A DNA stretch of 64,000 bases, from assembly GCA_024803745.1 (NCBI GenBank), contig JANJXV010000152.1:1849501-1913500 (forward strand). Reading direction: 5' to 3'. The position numbers and the translations under genes were made by a program. Source of the stretch: Megascapheus bottae (lineage: Eukaryota; Chordata; Mammalia; Rodentia; Geomyidae). Under the pieces are notes generated by a model. It was not told where the DNA came from, did no database searches, and worked only from the letters and a program-made list of their open reading frames with translations. Below, in pieces: positions 42,929-54,174 of this stretch (its first letter is position 1; the number at the start of each line of letters is the position of its first letter).

Positions 42929-43285
42929 ATAATGACAGGCTGGCACTAGCCAATCATAAATGTCAACTTCTGCATCTATAAATTCATCCAACTGCCTTTA
43001 AGTTCATGTCATCTTATTAAACTTCCGCCGTGAGAATGATGTCAAACCTTGCAGAATGATATTCAAGGCTCTCTGAGACCGAATTCAGGAGCGTTAAATT
43101 GATTATGTTAAGGCAGCTTGACACTATGTCCTTCTGTTGTCTTTAACCATATTTATACTCAATTTTAAGGATGTACATACCTCCTTTTGAAGGGAAAAAT
43201 AAATTCAGATTTGAGTAACTTTTCTCTCTGCCATTGTTAACAATAACATCTGTCCCAATTTTGACTTTGTTTCTCTGGCTTGAAA
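42929..43285. other. low-copy DNA, weakly LTR-like
   Basis: AGCCAATCATAAA, CTATAAATTC and ATTAAA follow in the order of a compact promoter and poly(A) signal, but no TG/CA ends or target duplication were found. Not called as an LTR. Confidence 0.3.
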
Positions 43286-43522
43286 AATACTTGAAACTAG
43301 GCAACAGTGGTTCTGTATTCCTAGATACTCAGGAGGCTGAGATCTAAAGGTCATGGATGAAAGCTGACCTGGGCAGCTTTGTCTATACAATTTTTATCTA
43401 GAGTTAACCACCAAAAAGTTGGGAGTGGAGCTGTGGCTCAAGTGGTTGAGTGCCATCCTTGAGCAAAAAGCTAAGAAGACACAGCCCATAAGTTCAAGTC
43501 TCAGTACTGGCACAGGTAAATG
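43286..43522 (+). mobile_element. B1-Geo SINE
   Basis: B1 core ATACTCAGGAGGCTGAGATC, the linker with GAGTTAACCACCA, and the Geo half (GGAGCTGTGGCTCAAGTGGT) to GTACTGGCAC. Confidence 0.85.
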
Positions 43523-43689
43523 AGGTAAAAGATATTGTTTCTTCATTTCAAGTTTCCAAAAATTTAGGCATTATCTTAATGTCAGATCACTTTAGGCCTT
43601 GTTCTGTCTTTAGCTTTAAATGATTCCATCTACTGGCTCTTCATCACACACTCCTTCCTCCTCTTTTTCCTGTAGATGGTCTTTAACAC

Positions 43690-43785
43690 ATAGAATCTTG
43701 GAAGCATGGCTCAAGTCGCAGAGCACTTGCCTACCAAGCCCATGCCCCAAATTCATATCCCAGTGCCATCAAGAAAAAGAAAGAA
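43690..43785 (+). mobile_element. tRNA-type (ID-like) SINE
   Basis: GCATGGCTCAAGTCGCAGAG and CCCCAAATTCATATCCCAG stand at box A and box B positions, with an A-rich tail. No Geo half follows. Confidence 0.65.
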
Positions 43786-44004
43786 TCTCAGGATATACTT
43801 AATGATTGATTGCCTACCAAACGGAATTCACCAAAGCACAAGAAGGCTCTGAAATTTGCCAGCAGTAGTATACTTTCTAAAACTTCATTATTACTAACCT
43901 GATGAACTGTAGAGCCACAAGCTCCGTGAGCACCTGAGGACTGGGTCACAGGAAGAGGTGGTACCAAATCTGTTTCTGAACTGCGAGAGAATTTTAGAAT
44001 TAAT

Positions 44005-44225
44005 GTATAGCCTTGGCATGGTGGCTCATGCCTGCCTTCCCAGCTATTTGGAAAGTAGAAACTGGGAGCATCAAGGTCCAAGGCCCGCTTCAAAAGGAGA
44101 AAATTCCCCAGACCCTATCAAAAACTTAACTAAAACCAAAAAGATTGGAGGCTAGACTTGAGTGGTTTTGAATGCTTGCCTTGCAAGTGTGAGCTCCTGA
44201 GTATGAACCCAATAACAACCCCACT
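44005..44225 (+). mobile_element. B1 plus tRNA-type dimeric SINE
   Basis: A 7SL/B1-like half (GGCATGGTGGCTCATGCCTG) is followed, after an A-rich linker, by a tRNA-like half (AATGCTTGCCTTGCAAGTGT). It recalls B1-dID/MEN-type dimers of rodents and differs from B1-Geo. Confidence 0.7.
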
Positions 44226-44466
44226 TCTCACAAAATAGAATAGGTTACTAACTAGACTCAGAACTTAAGTGAAAGAGGCCTATTTCTCTCATTGAAAAAT
44301 AGGCTGTTTTGGAACCACAGGCTAATATATTTAGACGTACCCATTTACTTACTACACTTCTGAAAGAACTGATCGCTCCTCATCTGAACACTGGGACCTT
44401 CGATATTGGCTGTAACTTCTTGGTGAATGAGAATGCCTGATGCAGACTGGGTCACCCTGAGTCCTG
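44226..44466. other. low-copy noncoding DNA
   Basis: No feature is recognised. Confidence 0.4.
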
Positions 44467-44580
44467 AAGAAGAAACAACAAGAAGAATGAGGTGAGAAGG
44501 AGAAGGAGAGAGGAAGGGAGGGAGAAAGAGGGAGTGAGGGAAAGAAAAGAAAGAAAAAAAGAAAAGAAGCAAACAATCAG
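44467..44580. repeat. GA-rich low-complexity tract
   Basis: Purine plus strand with AGAAGA, GGGA and AAAG units. Confidence 0.9.
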
Positions 44581-44687
44581 AGAAAAAAATAAATCATGAT
44601 GATTCAAAATTCTTCCTGAATGCTAAAACTACAAAATGACTTCTTACATGCTGAAAGACTTTGGTGACTTAAACTTCATGATATCAT

Positions 44688-44730
44688 ATTAATACTACTA
44701 CTAATAATAATAATATTAATAATAGTATTT
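44688..44730. repeat. (ATA)n-type short tandem repeat
   Basis: Imperfect CTA/ATA trinucleotides. Confidence 0.85.
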
Positions 44731-44964
44731 ACTCAGCTATCCATGAAACAAGAGCTTTTTGGAATATTTACATGTACATGTGAGTATTTAACCAGCAATC
44801 TAAATTCAGTACAGGTGAGTATTTAACCACCAATTTAAATTTTAGTTAAACTCTCTTCAGGTGTATGGAAGATAAATATACCATGAAGTCAAAATAGGAT
44901 CTCATTCCTATCAGAAATCTATCATTCTCCTGTCTGCTTTTTACTAGCCTCCCATGAAGAGTAT

Positions 44965-45215
44965 AATCTTGCCAAGCTCTGGTGGGCTACACCATCTGTA
45001 CTTATGCTGAGATCCACAGAACTTAGGTTCAAAGCCAACTTACAATGAAATGTCCACAGCTCCACTTCCAGCTGTTTGGGTGCTTCATTAGAGATAAAGA
45101 GCCTCATGGTCTTTCCTGCCCAGCCCACCTTTGAGCTGAGGTCTTTAGATCTCAGCCTTTGAGAATCTAGAATTACAGATATGAGCCACTACCACCTAAG
45201 CCATATTCATTTCTT
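44965..45215 (-). mobile_element. diverged B1/Geo SINE pieces
   Basis: 45065-45210 is a minus-strand remnant (TTCATTAGAGATAAAGAGC, GAATCTAGAATTACAG). 44968-45045 resembles a plus-strand B1 half (CAAGCTCTGGTGGGCTAC). Two insertions are likely. Confidence 0.6.
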
Positions 45216-45537
45216 CTGTTAAAAGATAGAAATTCAAGCACTACAAGGAACACAACTGAAAAGGAAAATGAACTTATCCTTTGGCATTAATAAAGCATTA
45301 ATGAAAATATTTTCAATGACCATACTCACTCTATTTTAGTGTAAGGTATCTCTTTCAATTTCTCTTCTGACAATCCAGATGGGTCAACCAAATCCTTTGT
45401 AGAAGGGAGTAATCATGAAATAAAATGCTGCAATGTCAATATATACGTACTGATATCTTTCAAAATATGAATTCTCCCTTTATAATGTTGTTTTCAAAGG
45501 AAAGTGGGGGGTATGAATGAAAACACTACAATGATTT
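45216..45537. other. low-copy noncoding DNA
   Basis: No feature is recognised. Confidence 0.4.
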
Positions 45538-45725
45538 GGGCTGGGAGTTTGGCCTAACAGTACAGTGTTTGGCTAGCATACATGACGTCCTGTGTTTGAT
45601 TCCTTGAAAAAGCTAGAAATGGTCCTGTGGCTCAAGTAGTAGAGTGCTAGCCCTGAGAAAGCCCAAAGACATTGCCCAGACCCTGAGTGGAAGCCCCAAC
45701 ACTAGCAAGAATAAAAAGAAAAAAA
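45538..45725 (+). mobile_element. IDL-Geo SINE, linker shortened
   Basis: IDL head GGGCTGGGAGTTTGGCC and box B GTTTGATTCC. The linker is reduced to CTTGAAAAAGC, then comes the Geo half with an A-tail. Confidence 0.9.
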
Positions 45726-45785
45726 ACTAGAATATGGTTAAATAAATACAGAAAGAAACCCTTCAGGTAGCTCTGTACATGCAGT

Positions 45786-45825
45786 CAAACTAAAGAAAGA
45801 TGCTCTTTCTGCTTTCTTTAGTTTG
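45786..45825. repeat. perfect 14-bp inverted repeat
   Basis: CAAACTAAAGAAAG and its exact complement CTTTCTTTAGTTTG are separated by 12 bases. Confidence 0.9.
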
Positions 45826-46370
45826 TCTACATGTACACTTTTGCTATCCCTTGTTTTCTACAACAGACTTGCTTGTTTCCACTGTGCTAGAGGTGTTCAT
45901 TTCCTTCTGGACTGGTTTTCCTTCGTATTTTTTTAAGCTGTGGACATGTTTGAGGTTTTTTTATAGATGAGGTAAGTGACATCAGAAAGGAGTTATGTGG
46001 AGCTGCTTTCTTGGACTGCTGCTGATGCCTAGGACCCTGCCATAGGCCTGGACAGCACACAGTAGCCCACTGGTAAGCTGCAGACCGAAGCTGTCTCTCA
46101 GTGGCTCTTCTTTGGATTGTATTAAGACTCCCTGTATTCTTGAACAAGAAAGTAAAGACCCCCAATAGTCACTGAATATGCTTCCATAACTCTTCTTTTG
46201 CTTGAAGATCGGGGCTCCTCCTATAGATTAGGAAAACACATCTCTGCAACTATGCTTCATTTATAAACTAAAGTGCTTAGACTTTAATCCACAGACTTAA
46301 ACATCTTTTTTGAAATCTGAGAACAGACCAGAAAGGAATTGATATTATTTTACTTCATACATTTATTCCT
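45826..46370. other. low-copy noncoding DNA
   Basis: No feature is recognised. Confidence 0.4.
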
Positions 46371-47875
46371 TTTTTTAAATAATTTTTATTGTGATATATA
46401 GAAGGGTTGCATTATATTCACCAGATAGAAGGTGCATAACTTCACAAACATTAATACCCTTTCTCTTGACATGGTCCCCATATCCCTCCCACCCTCCCCC
46501 CACTTATCTTGATTTCCCCCTTCCCTAATCAAATTTCAAATAACTTATTAAGCACATATAAAATATATCAGATAACAAGGTGAAATATTGTAACAATATG
46601 AGATAACCAAGTGATGGAAAAGAGATGAGAGATATCATATTACATTAAGGACAATAGTCACTCATTATATGGCTTTTGTTTTCTTCTCCTGGAAGTCCTT
46701 ACATTTAGTGTCATACTATTTGGCCTATTGTCGCTAGATTTTGTTTTATTGTAAATCTCTACAAGATGAGCCCAAGGTTTCTACTGATTATGACAAATGA
46801 CGGAGGCTATTGGGCCTACGTTCCTTTGAGTCTGGCTTACTTCACTTCTTTTATTTATAAGTCTTTTCATTTTCTTACAAATGGGGCATAGATTTTGATT
46901 CTGCATAAATAGCACATCTGGTTGATCCACTCATTAACTGAGGGATATCTGGGGTGGTTCCATATCTTTGCTATGAAAAGTAGTGCTGCAATGAACATCA
47001 TTGTGCTAGTGGATTTGGTATGCCCTTGTTTCTGGTTGGTTGCGTAAATGCTAAGTAGTGGAACTGCTGGGTCATAGGGAGCTCTATGTTTAGTCTTTTG
47101 AAGAACAGCCATACTGCTTTCCACAGTGGTTGAACGAGTTTGCACTCCCACAAACTGTGTAGTAGTGATCCCTCCTGGCAACATCCCTTTCAGCATCTGT
47201 TATTAGTTTTCTTCATCCTGGCCATTCTAACTGGAGAGAAGTGGAATCTTAGAGTTGTTTTTATTTGCATTTCTTCTATAACCGGAAATGACGAGCATTT
47301 CTTCATGTGTCTATAGGCCATTTTTATTTCTTCTTCAAAGAAGACTATCTTTAGGACTTTGGCCCATCTTTTAATGGGATGGTTGATACTTTGGAGATTA
47401 ATGTGGGAGTGATTCAATTTTTGGGGGCTGTTGATATATTTCAGATATGAGACCTTTGTCCTTTGTATCGTTAGTGAAGCTTTTGTCCCATTCTGTAGGC
47501 TTCCTAATTAATTGACTAGCTATGTCCTCTACCTTACAGAAGCTCTACAGTTTAATGCAGTCCCAAGTACCAGCCTTTCTCTGCTTTGTTGTGATCCTTG
47601 GTCCTTACTGACAAAGTTTCGACCTGTGCCAAGGAGACCTAGTGTATCTCCTATTCCTTCTTGAAAAGTTTTCAGTGTGCCGACATTTACTTCGAGGTCT
47701 TTGATCTATTTGGAGTTAATTCTAGTGCAGGGTGACAAAGAAGAATCCAATTTTAGTTTTCTGCAGGTGCTTAACCAGTTTTGCCAGCACCACTTGTTGA
47801 CAAGGCTGTCTTTCTTCCACTCTATTTTTCTGGCTTCCTTATCAAAGTTTAGGTGGCCATAGGTCTGTGGTGGAT
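46371..47875 (-). mobile_element. L1 copy E, 3' piece
   Basis: The minus strand carries the 3'UTR (to about 46850) and the ORF2 carboxyl part. It breaks at 47875 in the region of ORF2 that in copy A lies near 5420. The T-rich start near 46371 is the tail complement. Confidence 0.9.
46867..47870 (-). pseudogene. L1 ORF2 carboxyl remnant of copy E
   Basis: Open pieces are 46867-47196 (with YDPAVPLLSIY) and 47190-47417. Many differences from copies A and B show a more decayed element. The Cys/His segment is split by a frameshift near 47190. Confidence 0.85.
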
Positions 47876-48547
47876 TGATTATTTTTTAATGATCATGAAG
47901 TAAATTTTTGGCTGGGACCATTGAAGAAAAACCACATTAGTTTCATTGATACCTTGACCAGGTATCACAGTTCATAATGTTAAAAAATAGTAAGATATTA
48001 CTACCACAAGAGGGAGCACGAGCCCATTCATTGAAACTTTCAGCGATATTGTTTGAGTTCCAATGCTTCCTCACCATAGCTCAGTGAATAAAAATACCTT
48101 CCATGGATTCTTGGGGGAAAAAAAAGAAAGTTAAATGAGTTGCTTTCATTTATACTAACTTTTCCCCTAACAATTGTAAATACTGTGTATATAAACCTGA
48201 AAACTGTACCAGATAGTACTACAACTTCTTCATGTTTTACCACACAAGATCCAATCATGTTGTTGATGAATGCTTTATAGGATAGGAGGTTTTGTATTTC
48301 ATGTATTATGTCCCAAGTACTTAAAAATGAATACACTTTTCTAACTACTGGGGATAGAAAAGAGCATAATGAATGAATAATTATTACATTCTGGCCTTCA
48401 CGGGCTAATTTTATATGAGAGATTCAAACACAGTAAAGGAGCAATTTCAGAACACAGGCCTAATGGAGAGACCCATAGCACACTATATTATCTGAGATGC
48501 CAAATACACACATACTGAAGGCATGTTATATATAATACACATAATAG
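47876..48547. other. low-copy DNA between the two pieces of L1 E
   Basis: Non-repeat sequence of about 670 bases. A CTCF-like CCACAAGAGGGAGCACG lies at 48004-48020. No gene is seen. Confidence 0.5.
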
Positions 48548-48668
48548 CTATGGCTTCCTCCCTTATCTCTTTCTTTATATTTTCACATTTTTTATTAATG
48601 ATGTTTATCAATTGCATTTGTATAGCACTTGGAAGACTCTCCTCTAGGTTTGCCAGTGACTGTTCCAA
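48548..48668 (-). pseudogene. L1 ORF1 amino-terminal fragment of copy E
   Basis: Starts MEQSLANLEESLPSAIQMQL with an intact ATG at 48668 and no early stop, and is cut after about 40 codons. Confidence 0.88.
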
Positions 48669-49734
48669 TGTCTGTTTCTATTGGGTGGGGGATGTTATTT
48701 CTTGATTTGACATTTTTCTTGAGGTTCCAGTTCTGCCCATTTGAAAATGGGAGCAAGATTAATACTAAACACGATTATAGTTTTTCAGATATAACCAACC
48801 TAGACCTCTGTAGCTGGCAGACACTAGATGTTCACAATTTTTGTTTGGTGTTATCGCTCTTTCTTTTTGTGCACTTACAGACCAGTCTAATACAACCAGT
48901 GATAAGCGATTTATGACCCAAACTGCAAGCCTCTCAATCCAATCTCTATTGTATTTAAGTCCCTCTGAACCAAGAGTATAATTGAACACCTAGATATACA
49001 GTATTGCTCAACAGCCATCAAGTGTATATCCATGCATTATAAGGTTTGAAAGACGAACAGAGGACCTGAGATAGAAAGATAGAATGAGAGAGATTAGGGG
49101 AGGTACAAGAGGATTAACATAGGAGTGTAAGATTATTATAGTAATGAGGAAAAGGTATAGCATAAGGATAACTGACCTAAGTTGGTAGGTAGGTAGCGTA
49201 TTTGAGTACAAAGTTTTGAAAGTATAAGACAAAACGTATGTGTTGCTGCACGACTAGATCTCGACCCAACCAGTGGCCTCACAGTGGGCCGTGGGATGGA
49301 TCTGCGAACTTCAGTCTGAGCCCGCTGGGCAGATGTTTTCCTGTGCTGCTTCCAGGGGGGGGCCCAACAAAGGGTCTGTGGTTTGAGAGTTTCCAGGGGC
49401 TCTCAGCAGGACCAGCAGGAGACTACTCTGTTTCCAGGGGAGGGGCCCAGCTGAGGACATGGGCTCCAAGGGCAGAGCTGCACCTTTCTGATTCTCAGAA
49501 GGCGAGCTTGGCTGCTGGTCGTCCCTTCAGATCCCTGCTGTGTTTCCACTGCTTTGTTAGAGAGTCTGTGACTGTGGGGGGTCCCTCGGTGCTGTCTTGC
49601 TCAGGATTCCCAGCTGGAGGATGCCCCGATCAAGAACTGAGGGGGGACAGATGCTGGCTCCTATTTTCCTGCTGTAAGCAGGGTCTCAGTGTCCCCCACT
49701 CTCCAGATTCAGTGGCATAGGAGGGGAATCTGTT

Positions 49735-49925
49735 GGTTCAGTGGGAGCTGGGACAGGTCTGCCTCCCCTGGTGGGGTGCTGAGTGTTAGTGTAGACCGCC
49801 TATCAGTCTTCAGTCAGAGGGCTGGGAGTTGAGCCTGTTGGGCAGGTGGGAGTTGAACAGCTCCGCCTCCCTTGGTGGGGTGCTGGGTCTTAGCGCCCCC
49901 TCCTGGCAGTCACCAGTCAATGGCC
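49735..49925 (-). repeat. two tandem 5'UTR units of L1 E
   Basis: The complement of the CAGCACCCCACCA block occurs twice, near 49775 and 49880, flanked by GACTGAAGACTGATAGG and a diverged GACTGGTGACTGCC. Confidence 0.75.
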
Positions 49926-50510
49926 TGGGGGAGGGGGTTGTTGAGGAAAGGGACAGGATTCTAAATTCCTTGCCTCCCTGCTCCTGCCAATCTTTCTCGG
50001 GTGGGGTGGAGGTGTCTGAGTTAAGTTCAGTTGTTTGGCACGATCTCTGCTTTCCCGCTGTGTTTGGGGACCAGCTGTGTTACTCATGCCTCTGCGTTCC
50101 ATTTGCGGGTGTTCCATGGTGTTTGGGAGCCTTTCACTCCCCCCGGGTCTCCTCTGCTGCCTGTGTTCTGCGTTTGGGTTCTGCTGCTTGCTGTTCTGGT
50201 TCTGCGCCTGGGTTCTGCTGCTACTGTTATTCGCCGGCCAGGTCCTATGGGGTCGGTGCTGGTGCTCCCAGCACCCTCAGCCGCTGCTTTTCGCAGCTTG
50301 GATCCAATGGTGAAGGGTGGGGGAGGGGTTCTCATGTTCCGAATTCTATAAGAAAGTTGGATGCAAGCTGTATCTCGATTTCATTCCGGTTTGAGTCCTT
50401 CTTCGTTGCTTCTTGAGTTTGTTGTTGGGAATTTCTTAAGGTAATTGGCTTGTGGGAATCCCTGGTACTCTTTTTCTGAGAGAGAGCTAGTCAGTGTCCC
50501 TATTGTCTCG

Positions 50511-50521
50511 GAGCCATCTTC
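50511..50521 (-). promoter_or_regulatory. YY1-like site at the L1 5' end (E)
   Basis: The minus strand reads GAAGATGGCTC at the terminus. The AAGATGGC core is intact. Confidence 0.55.
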
Positions 50522-50557
50522 TGCTAACTCCAACAATAATTTTTTTAATCTTTGCAA

Positions 50558-50640
50558 GGGGGCTGGGGATTTAGCTCAGCAGAAGGGTCTGTGCCTGGCA
50601 AGTGCAAGGGCCTGAGTTCAGTCCTCAGCTCTGGAAAAAA
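50558..50640 (+). mobile_element. ID SINE with target-site duplication
   Basis: A classical single-unit ID element (GGGGCTGGGGATTTAGCTC, box B GAGTTCAGTCC, A-tail). It is flanked by AATCTTTGCAA (50547-50557) and AATCTTTGTAA (50641-50651). No Geo half is attached. Confidence 0.93.
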
Positions 50641-50651
50641 AATCTTTGTAA

Positions 50652-52425
50652 CTTTTTCTATCCCTACACACAGTGTACTTTTTCATATGCTATTCAACTG
50701 AAGATTTAAGAAAGTTTCTTTTTAAAGAAAGTTTTACCCTAACTTTCACAGAGTTTCATTAAGAGTTCATTTCATGGCTATCTGACATGAAGGTCTCCTT
50801 GAATGACTGTGTTGCATGAACTATGGTCAGAGGAAAAGAGAGATTATGATTCAAGGGTCTGTATGAGATTGATACATTTCCTGGGGAAAATGTTCTATTG
50901 TAGCGGGATTTGAGCACATCTCAGAGGAATGCCCCAAGTGCTACTTCAATGAAGATGACTCACATTTGTCTCAGCAACACGATGCCAGGCTCTGGTCTTC
51001 ACAAAGTGTCATAAAATCGAGGGCTGTTACAGAGAATTCCTAATGCCAGTATGAAAATGTATAAAACTTTATATTATATTCTTATAAAAATTTACCCTGT
51101 TTAAACAAAGCCTTCTGATTTCTGAGCCTCATTGTAGTTTCCACTGAAGCAAGTAAGAGTAAGGACCTGTTGGTCCCCATGCCTGGAACCAGAGCAAGAC
51201 CTCAGAGAACCATCTTGACCTCAGATACATTTGCCTTGTAGGCATACTGATATCCAAGCATGATTCTGGCTAAAGGATTCCTTCCTCCTCTAGCCTGGCA
51301 CTGGCGAAGTGGTAGAGATAGCCAACTGACTGGAAGGGGCCATGGAGCTCACTCACTGGGAAGAAAGTGTTGGTGGAGACCTGTATCCATCAATGGCCAT
51401 AGGCCAACTGGGACAATGTGGATGTAGGGAGTATCCCATGGGAACATTGCTGCTTCAGGTCCCCAGGTTCCCCTTGTGTATGCAAAGAGCTGAGAGGTCA
51501 TCCATGGACCCACTGGGTGGCATCGAGTTGAGAAGACATTCCTCCAAGAGGGCATCCAAGCAACCAGGCTCAGAAGCCCTGTCTGCAAGCTACCAGTGGC
51601 TCAGCTACTTTTGCCTCTCCACTCTCCAGTCTAGGGAAGTTTTTGCTAATCTTAAGGAAATCTCAGTTCTCCTCTGAACTTCTAATTATCCCTTTCATCC
51701 CTCAAATACTCAGGGTCCTCTAAAAACATAGAACTTTGGAACACAATTCTGGGGAAGCTTTCTACATTAACATTTCCCTTCCCTGAGGAGATGAGCTCAG
51801 AATTGTCCATCTGTTCCAATGGGGAGAGGAAAGGGTTTCCAAAGAAACAGAAAATAAGCAATTATATTGGTATATTATTTCAACTATATTACTCCACCAC
51901 CTTCTCCTGTGGAATTAAATGTTTACATCAATTCAAAGAAATTTTACTCAGCATCCCGGTGTTACTTCTCAACATACATTCCTTCCAAATATACCTGCAC
52001 CCCAGGCAGAGACTTGAGTCCAAACTCTAATTAGATACATAAGGCAGCCCCCAATGACAGGAGTAAGGATCTAAAGAGATGACGGCAAATACCTGGGTCC
52101 AGGTGAGTTGTTCCCCTCAGAATGCCCATCTGGGGCTACTCATGAAATTCTCCCACAAACAATCAACGGTGGCCCCTCAGACGCACCCATTATTCACTGC
52201 ACACAGAGTAGGCCCTGAATGACTCCCTGTGTGGGACAGGAGAAGAATTGTTGCTGACATTAATCAGAAAGCAAGTGATGGGAACAGAGTTCCTGGTCTG
52301 AATCTCCATCCTAATGTCTATCCAGAAATCTGTGACACTGGAACCAAGCTTCAGAGATCTGCAAAAACAAAGAGAATTGGAACTTACAGGGACCATACTC
52401 ATAAATGAACTGATTTGTTTGATGT
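50652..52425. other. low-copy noncoding DNA
   Basis: Contains only chance frames, such as 51342-51677 (+), which match no family I recognise. No splice or repeat structure is supported. Confidence 0.45.
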
Positions 52426-52427
52426 TT

Positions 52428-52520
52428 TATCTGTTTATTTTGCTGGGACTAGAACCCAGGGCCCCACACATGGGAAGTGCATGGCACTACTGCACTCCTC
52501 GTCTAGCTCTTAGGCCTAGA
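52428..52520 (-). mobile_element. ID-like SINE, diverged
   Basis: The complement is seen in CTGGGACTAGAACCCAGGGC (box B side) and a decayed box A side near 52510. Confidence 0.6.
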
Positions 52521-52665
52521 CTCTTGATAGTGTCCATGCCCCCATGTGTCTGTTCTTCTCTTTTCTGGGATGTATTTCTAGTAACCTAATGAGTCAGGTA
52601 TTCCTCCAGTGATTTTTCCTAGGTGAAAGTTGTCACTCAAATGTTATTTTCCTCAAGATGTTTGA

Positions 52666-52810
52666 GAGGGGGTTGGGGGAGGAAAGTGGGAACAAAAACA
52701 TGAGAAGGGGTATCAATGTGTGAGTATTAATGCACCTCCTATCTGGCGAATGTAAGTGTAACCCCTCTATACATTATCCCACCAATAAAAAATAAAGTAA
52801 AATATTTAGC
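52666..52810 (+). mobile_element. L1 3' terminal fragment
   Basis: GAGAAGGGGTATCAATGTG, CTGGCGAATGTAAGTGTAAC and an A-rich end match the L1 3' end at 63640-63757. Confidence 0.85.
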
Positions 52811-52829
52811 AAAAAAAGAATAAATGAAA

Positions 52830-53150
52830 ACAAGATTTATATCTTGTGTGATTGTTGTTCTTAATCTACTATGTTATTTATATTTTTTCTGCCCTTATGG
52901 CTAATCTCATATTGTTACTGTATCAGATTTTGTTACCTTGTATATTGTATATATGTTTACTTGTTTATTTGAAATACGGAAGAGAAGGGGGGAAACAAGA
53001 TGATTGGGAGGAGGTGAGGGCAGGGAAACTGGGACAAAGACATGAGAAGGGGTATCAATGTACAAGAAGTAATGTACCCACTACCTGATGAATGTAATTA
53101 TAACCCCTCTATACATTATCCTGACAGTGAAATTTTAAAAAGAAAGGAAA
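52830..53150 (+). mobile_element. L1 3'UTR fragment
   Basis: It begins CTTGTGTGATTGTTGTTCTT and runs to the ATTATCCTGACAGTG end plus an A-rich stretch. It is a second insertion of the same lineage, just after the previous one. Confidence 0.85.
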
Positions 53151-54170
53151 TTGTTATTTTCTTATAAGTGCAATAAGATGAGAAATATGCTTCTGCTTCT
53201 CTGGAGTCTTAATGCGTCACCTTCATGCTCTCCTAAGCTTGAGAGTAGTCTTATCTCTTTCCTCAAAAGAATGGCCACTGGCTGTGTCCCAGGCCACTGC
53301 ACGGAGTCATTGCACAGTAAGAGGATGTCCTAATGGCAGGACTCCAGGAACTTCCAGTCAGGGGAGCTGCCATAAAAGCTGCCTAAGTGAAGGCATCAGA
53401 GATGGATGACTGGGGTAAGTGCCCAGCTGTGCTGTCTGGCAGGGCCTGAACTGCTGCTGGGATCAATCCCTTCTTCTACAGATGGAAGTCCATTCTAAAT
53501 TCAGAAGCTGAGAAAGATACTTGAAAATCATATTCCATGTGCCTTCCCTGAAACTTGCCTTCCTGGTATGTGCAGAACTCAAATGCATTCATGGGCTCTC
53601 CTGAAGTTGCCTTGCCCTCTCTTCCTTCTGCTCACTCCACACAGGCTGCATATTTGTTGAACCACTTCCAGCCTGACCTCACCACAATCCAATGGCTTCC
53701 CTAAGAGCACTGGTGCTTCACAAGCAACAACTGTCCCTTATCACATGCACAAATCCTGCCCCAGTGTTCTAGAGTCCATTGGTCATGGATGTGAGGCTCA
53801 TAGACATGCTGCACAAGAAGTCTCTGTAAACTCCAGAAACCTGGTGACAGGGAGTAGGACCTAAATACGCATAGACAATTGTACTCCAAAAAGCTCCCAT
53901 AGCCCACATCTAGCATTGGAAATGGCATATCTGACTAGAAGCTTCCTATCATGTATTCTTGAAAGAGTGAATGAAGAAACACAAGAAACAAATAAATATG
54001 TACATTACCAATAAGAAGTACAAGAGGGAGAAACCATGTAGTTAAGTGACAACATATCCAATGTTATTAGAAGTAAAGCAGTTAATCCATTCGCAGATTG
54101 TTTTGATGCGTCCCACTTCATTTTTTCCCTCTGCCCATTCCAATTAACTGAAGCAATTCGATGGGACTGT
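53151..54170. other. low-copy noncoding DNA
   Basis: No repeat or gene is recognised. Confidence 0.45.
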
Positions 54171-54174
54171 TAAG

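Larger units (their letters stand above)
48548..50521 (-). mobile_element. L1 copy E, 5' piece
   Basis: From the L1 5' end at about 50521 (GAAGATGGCTC on the minus strand) through the whole 5'UTR into the first 40 codons of ORF1, where it breaks at 48548. The AT-rich part of its 5'UTR follows the base pattern of A and C2. Confidence 0.92.

Noticed and set aside
42929..43285. A third LTR
   Set aside because: Promoter-like and poly(A)-like phrases are present, but no TG/CA ends, no target duplication and no second copy.
50558..50640. Functional tRNA-Ala gene
   Set aside because: Target-site duplication, A-tail and non-cloverleaf 3' part show an ID SINE.
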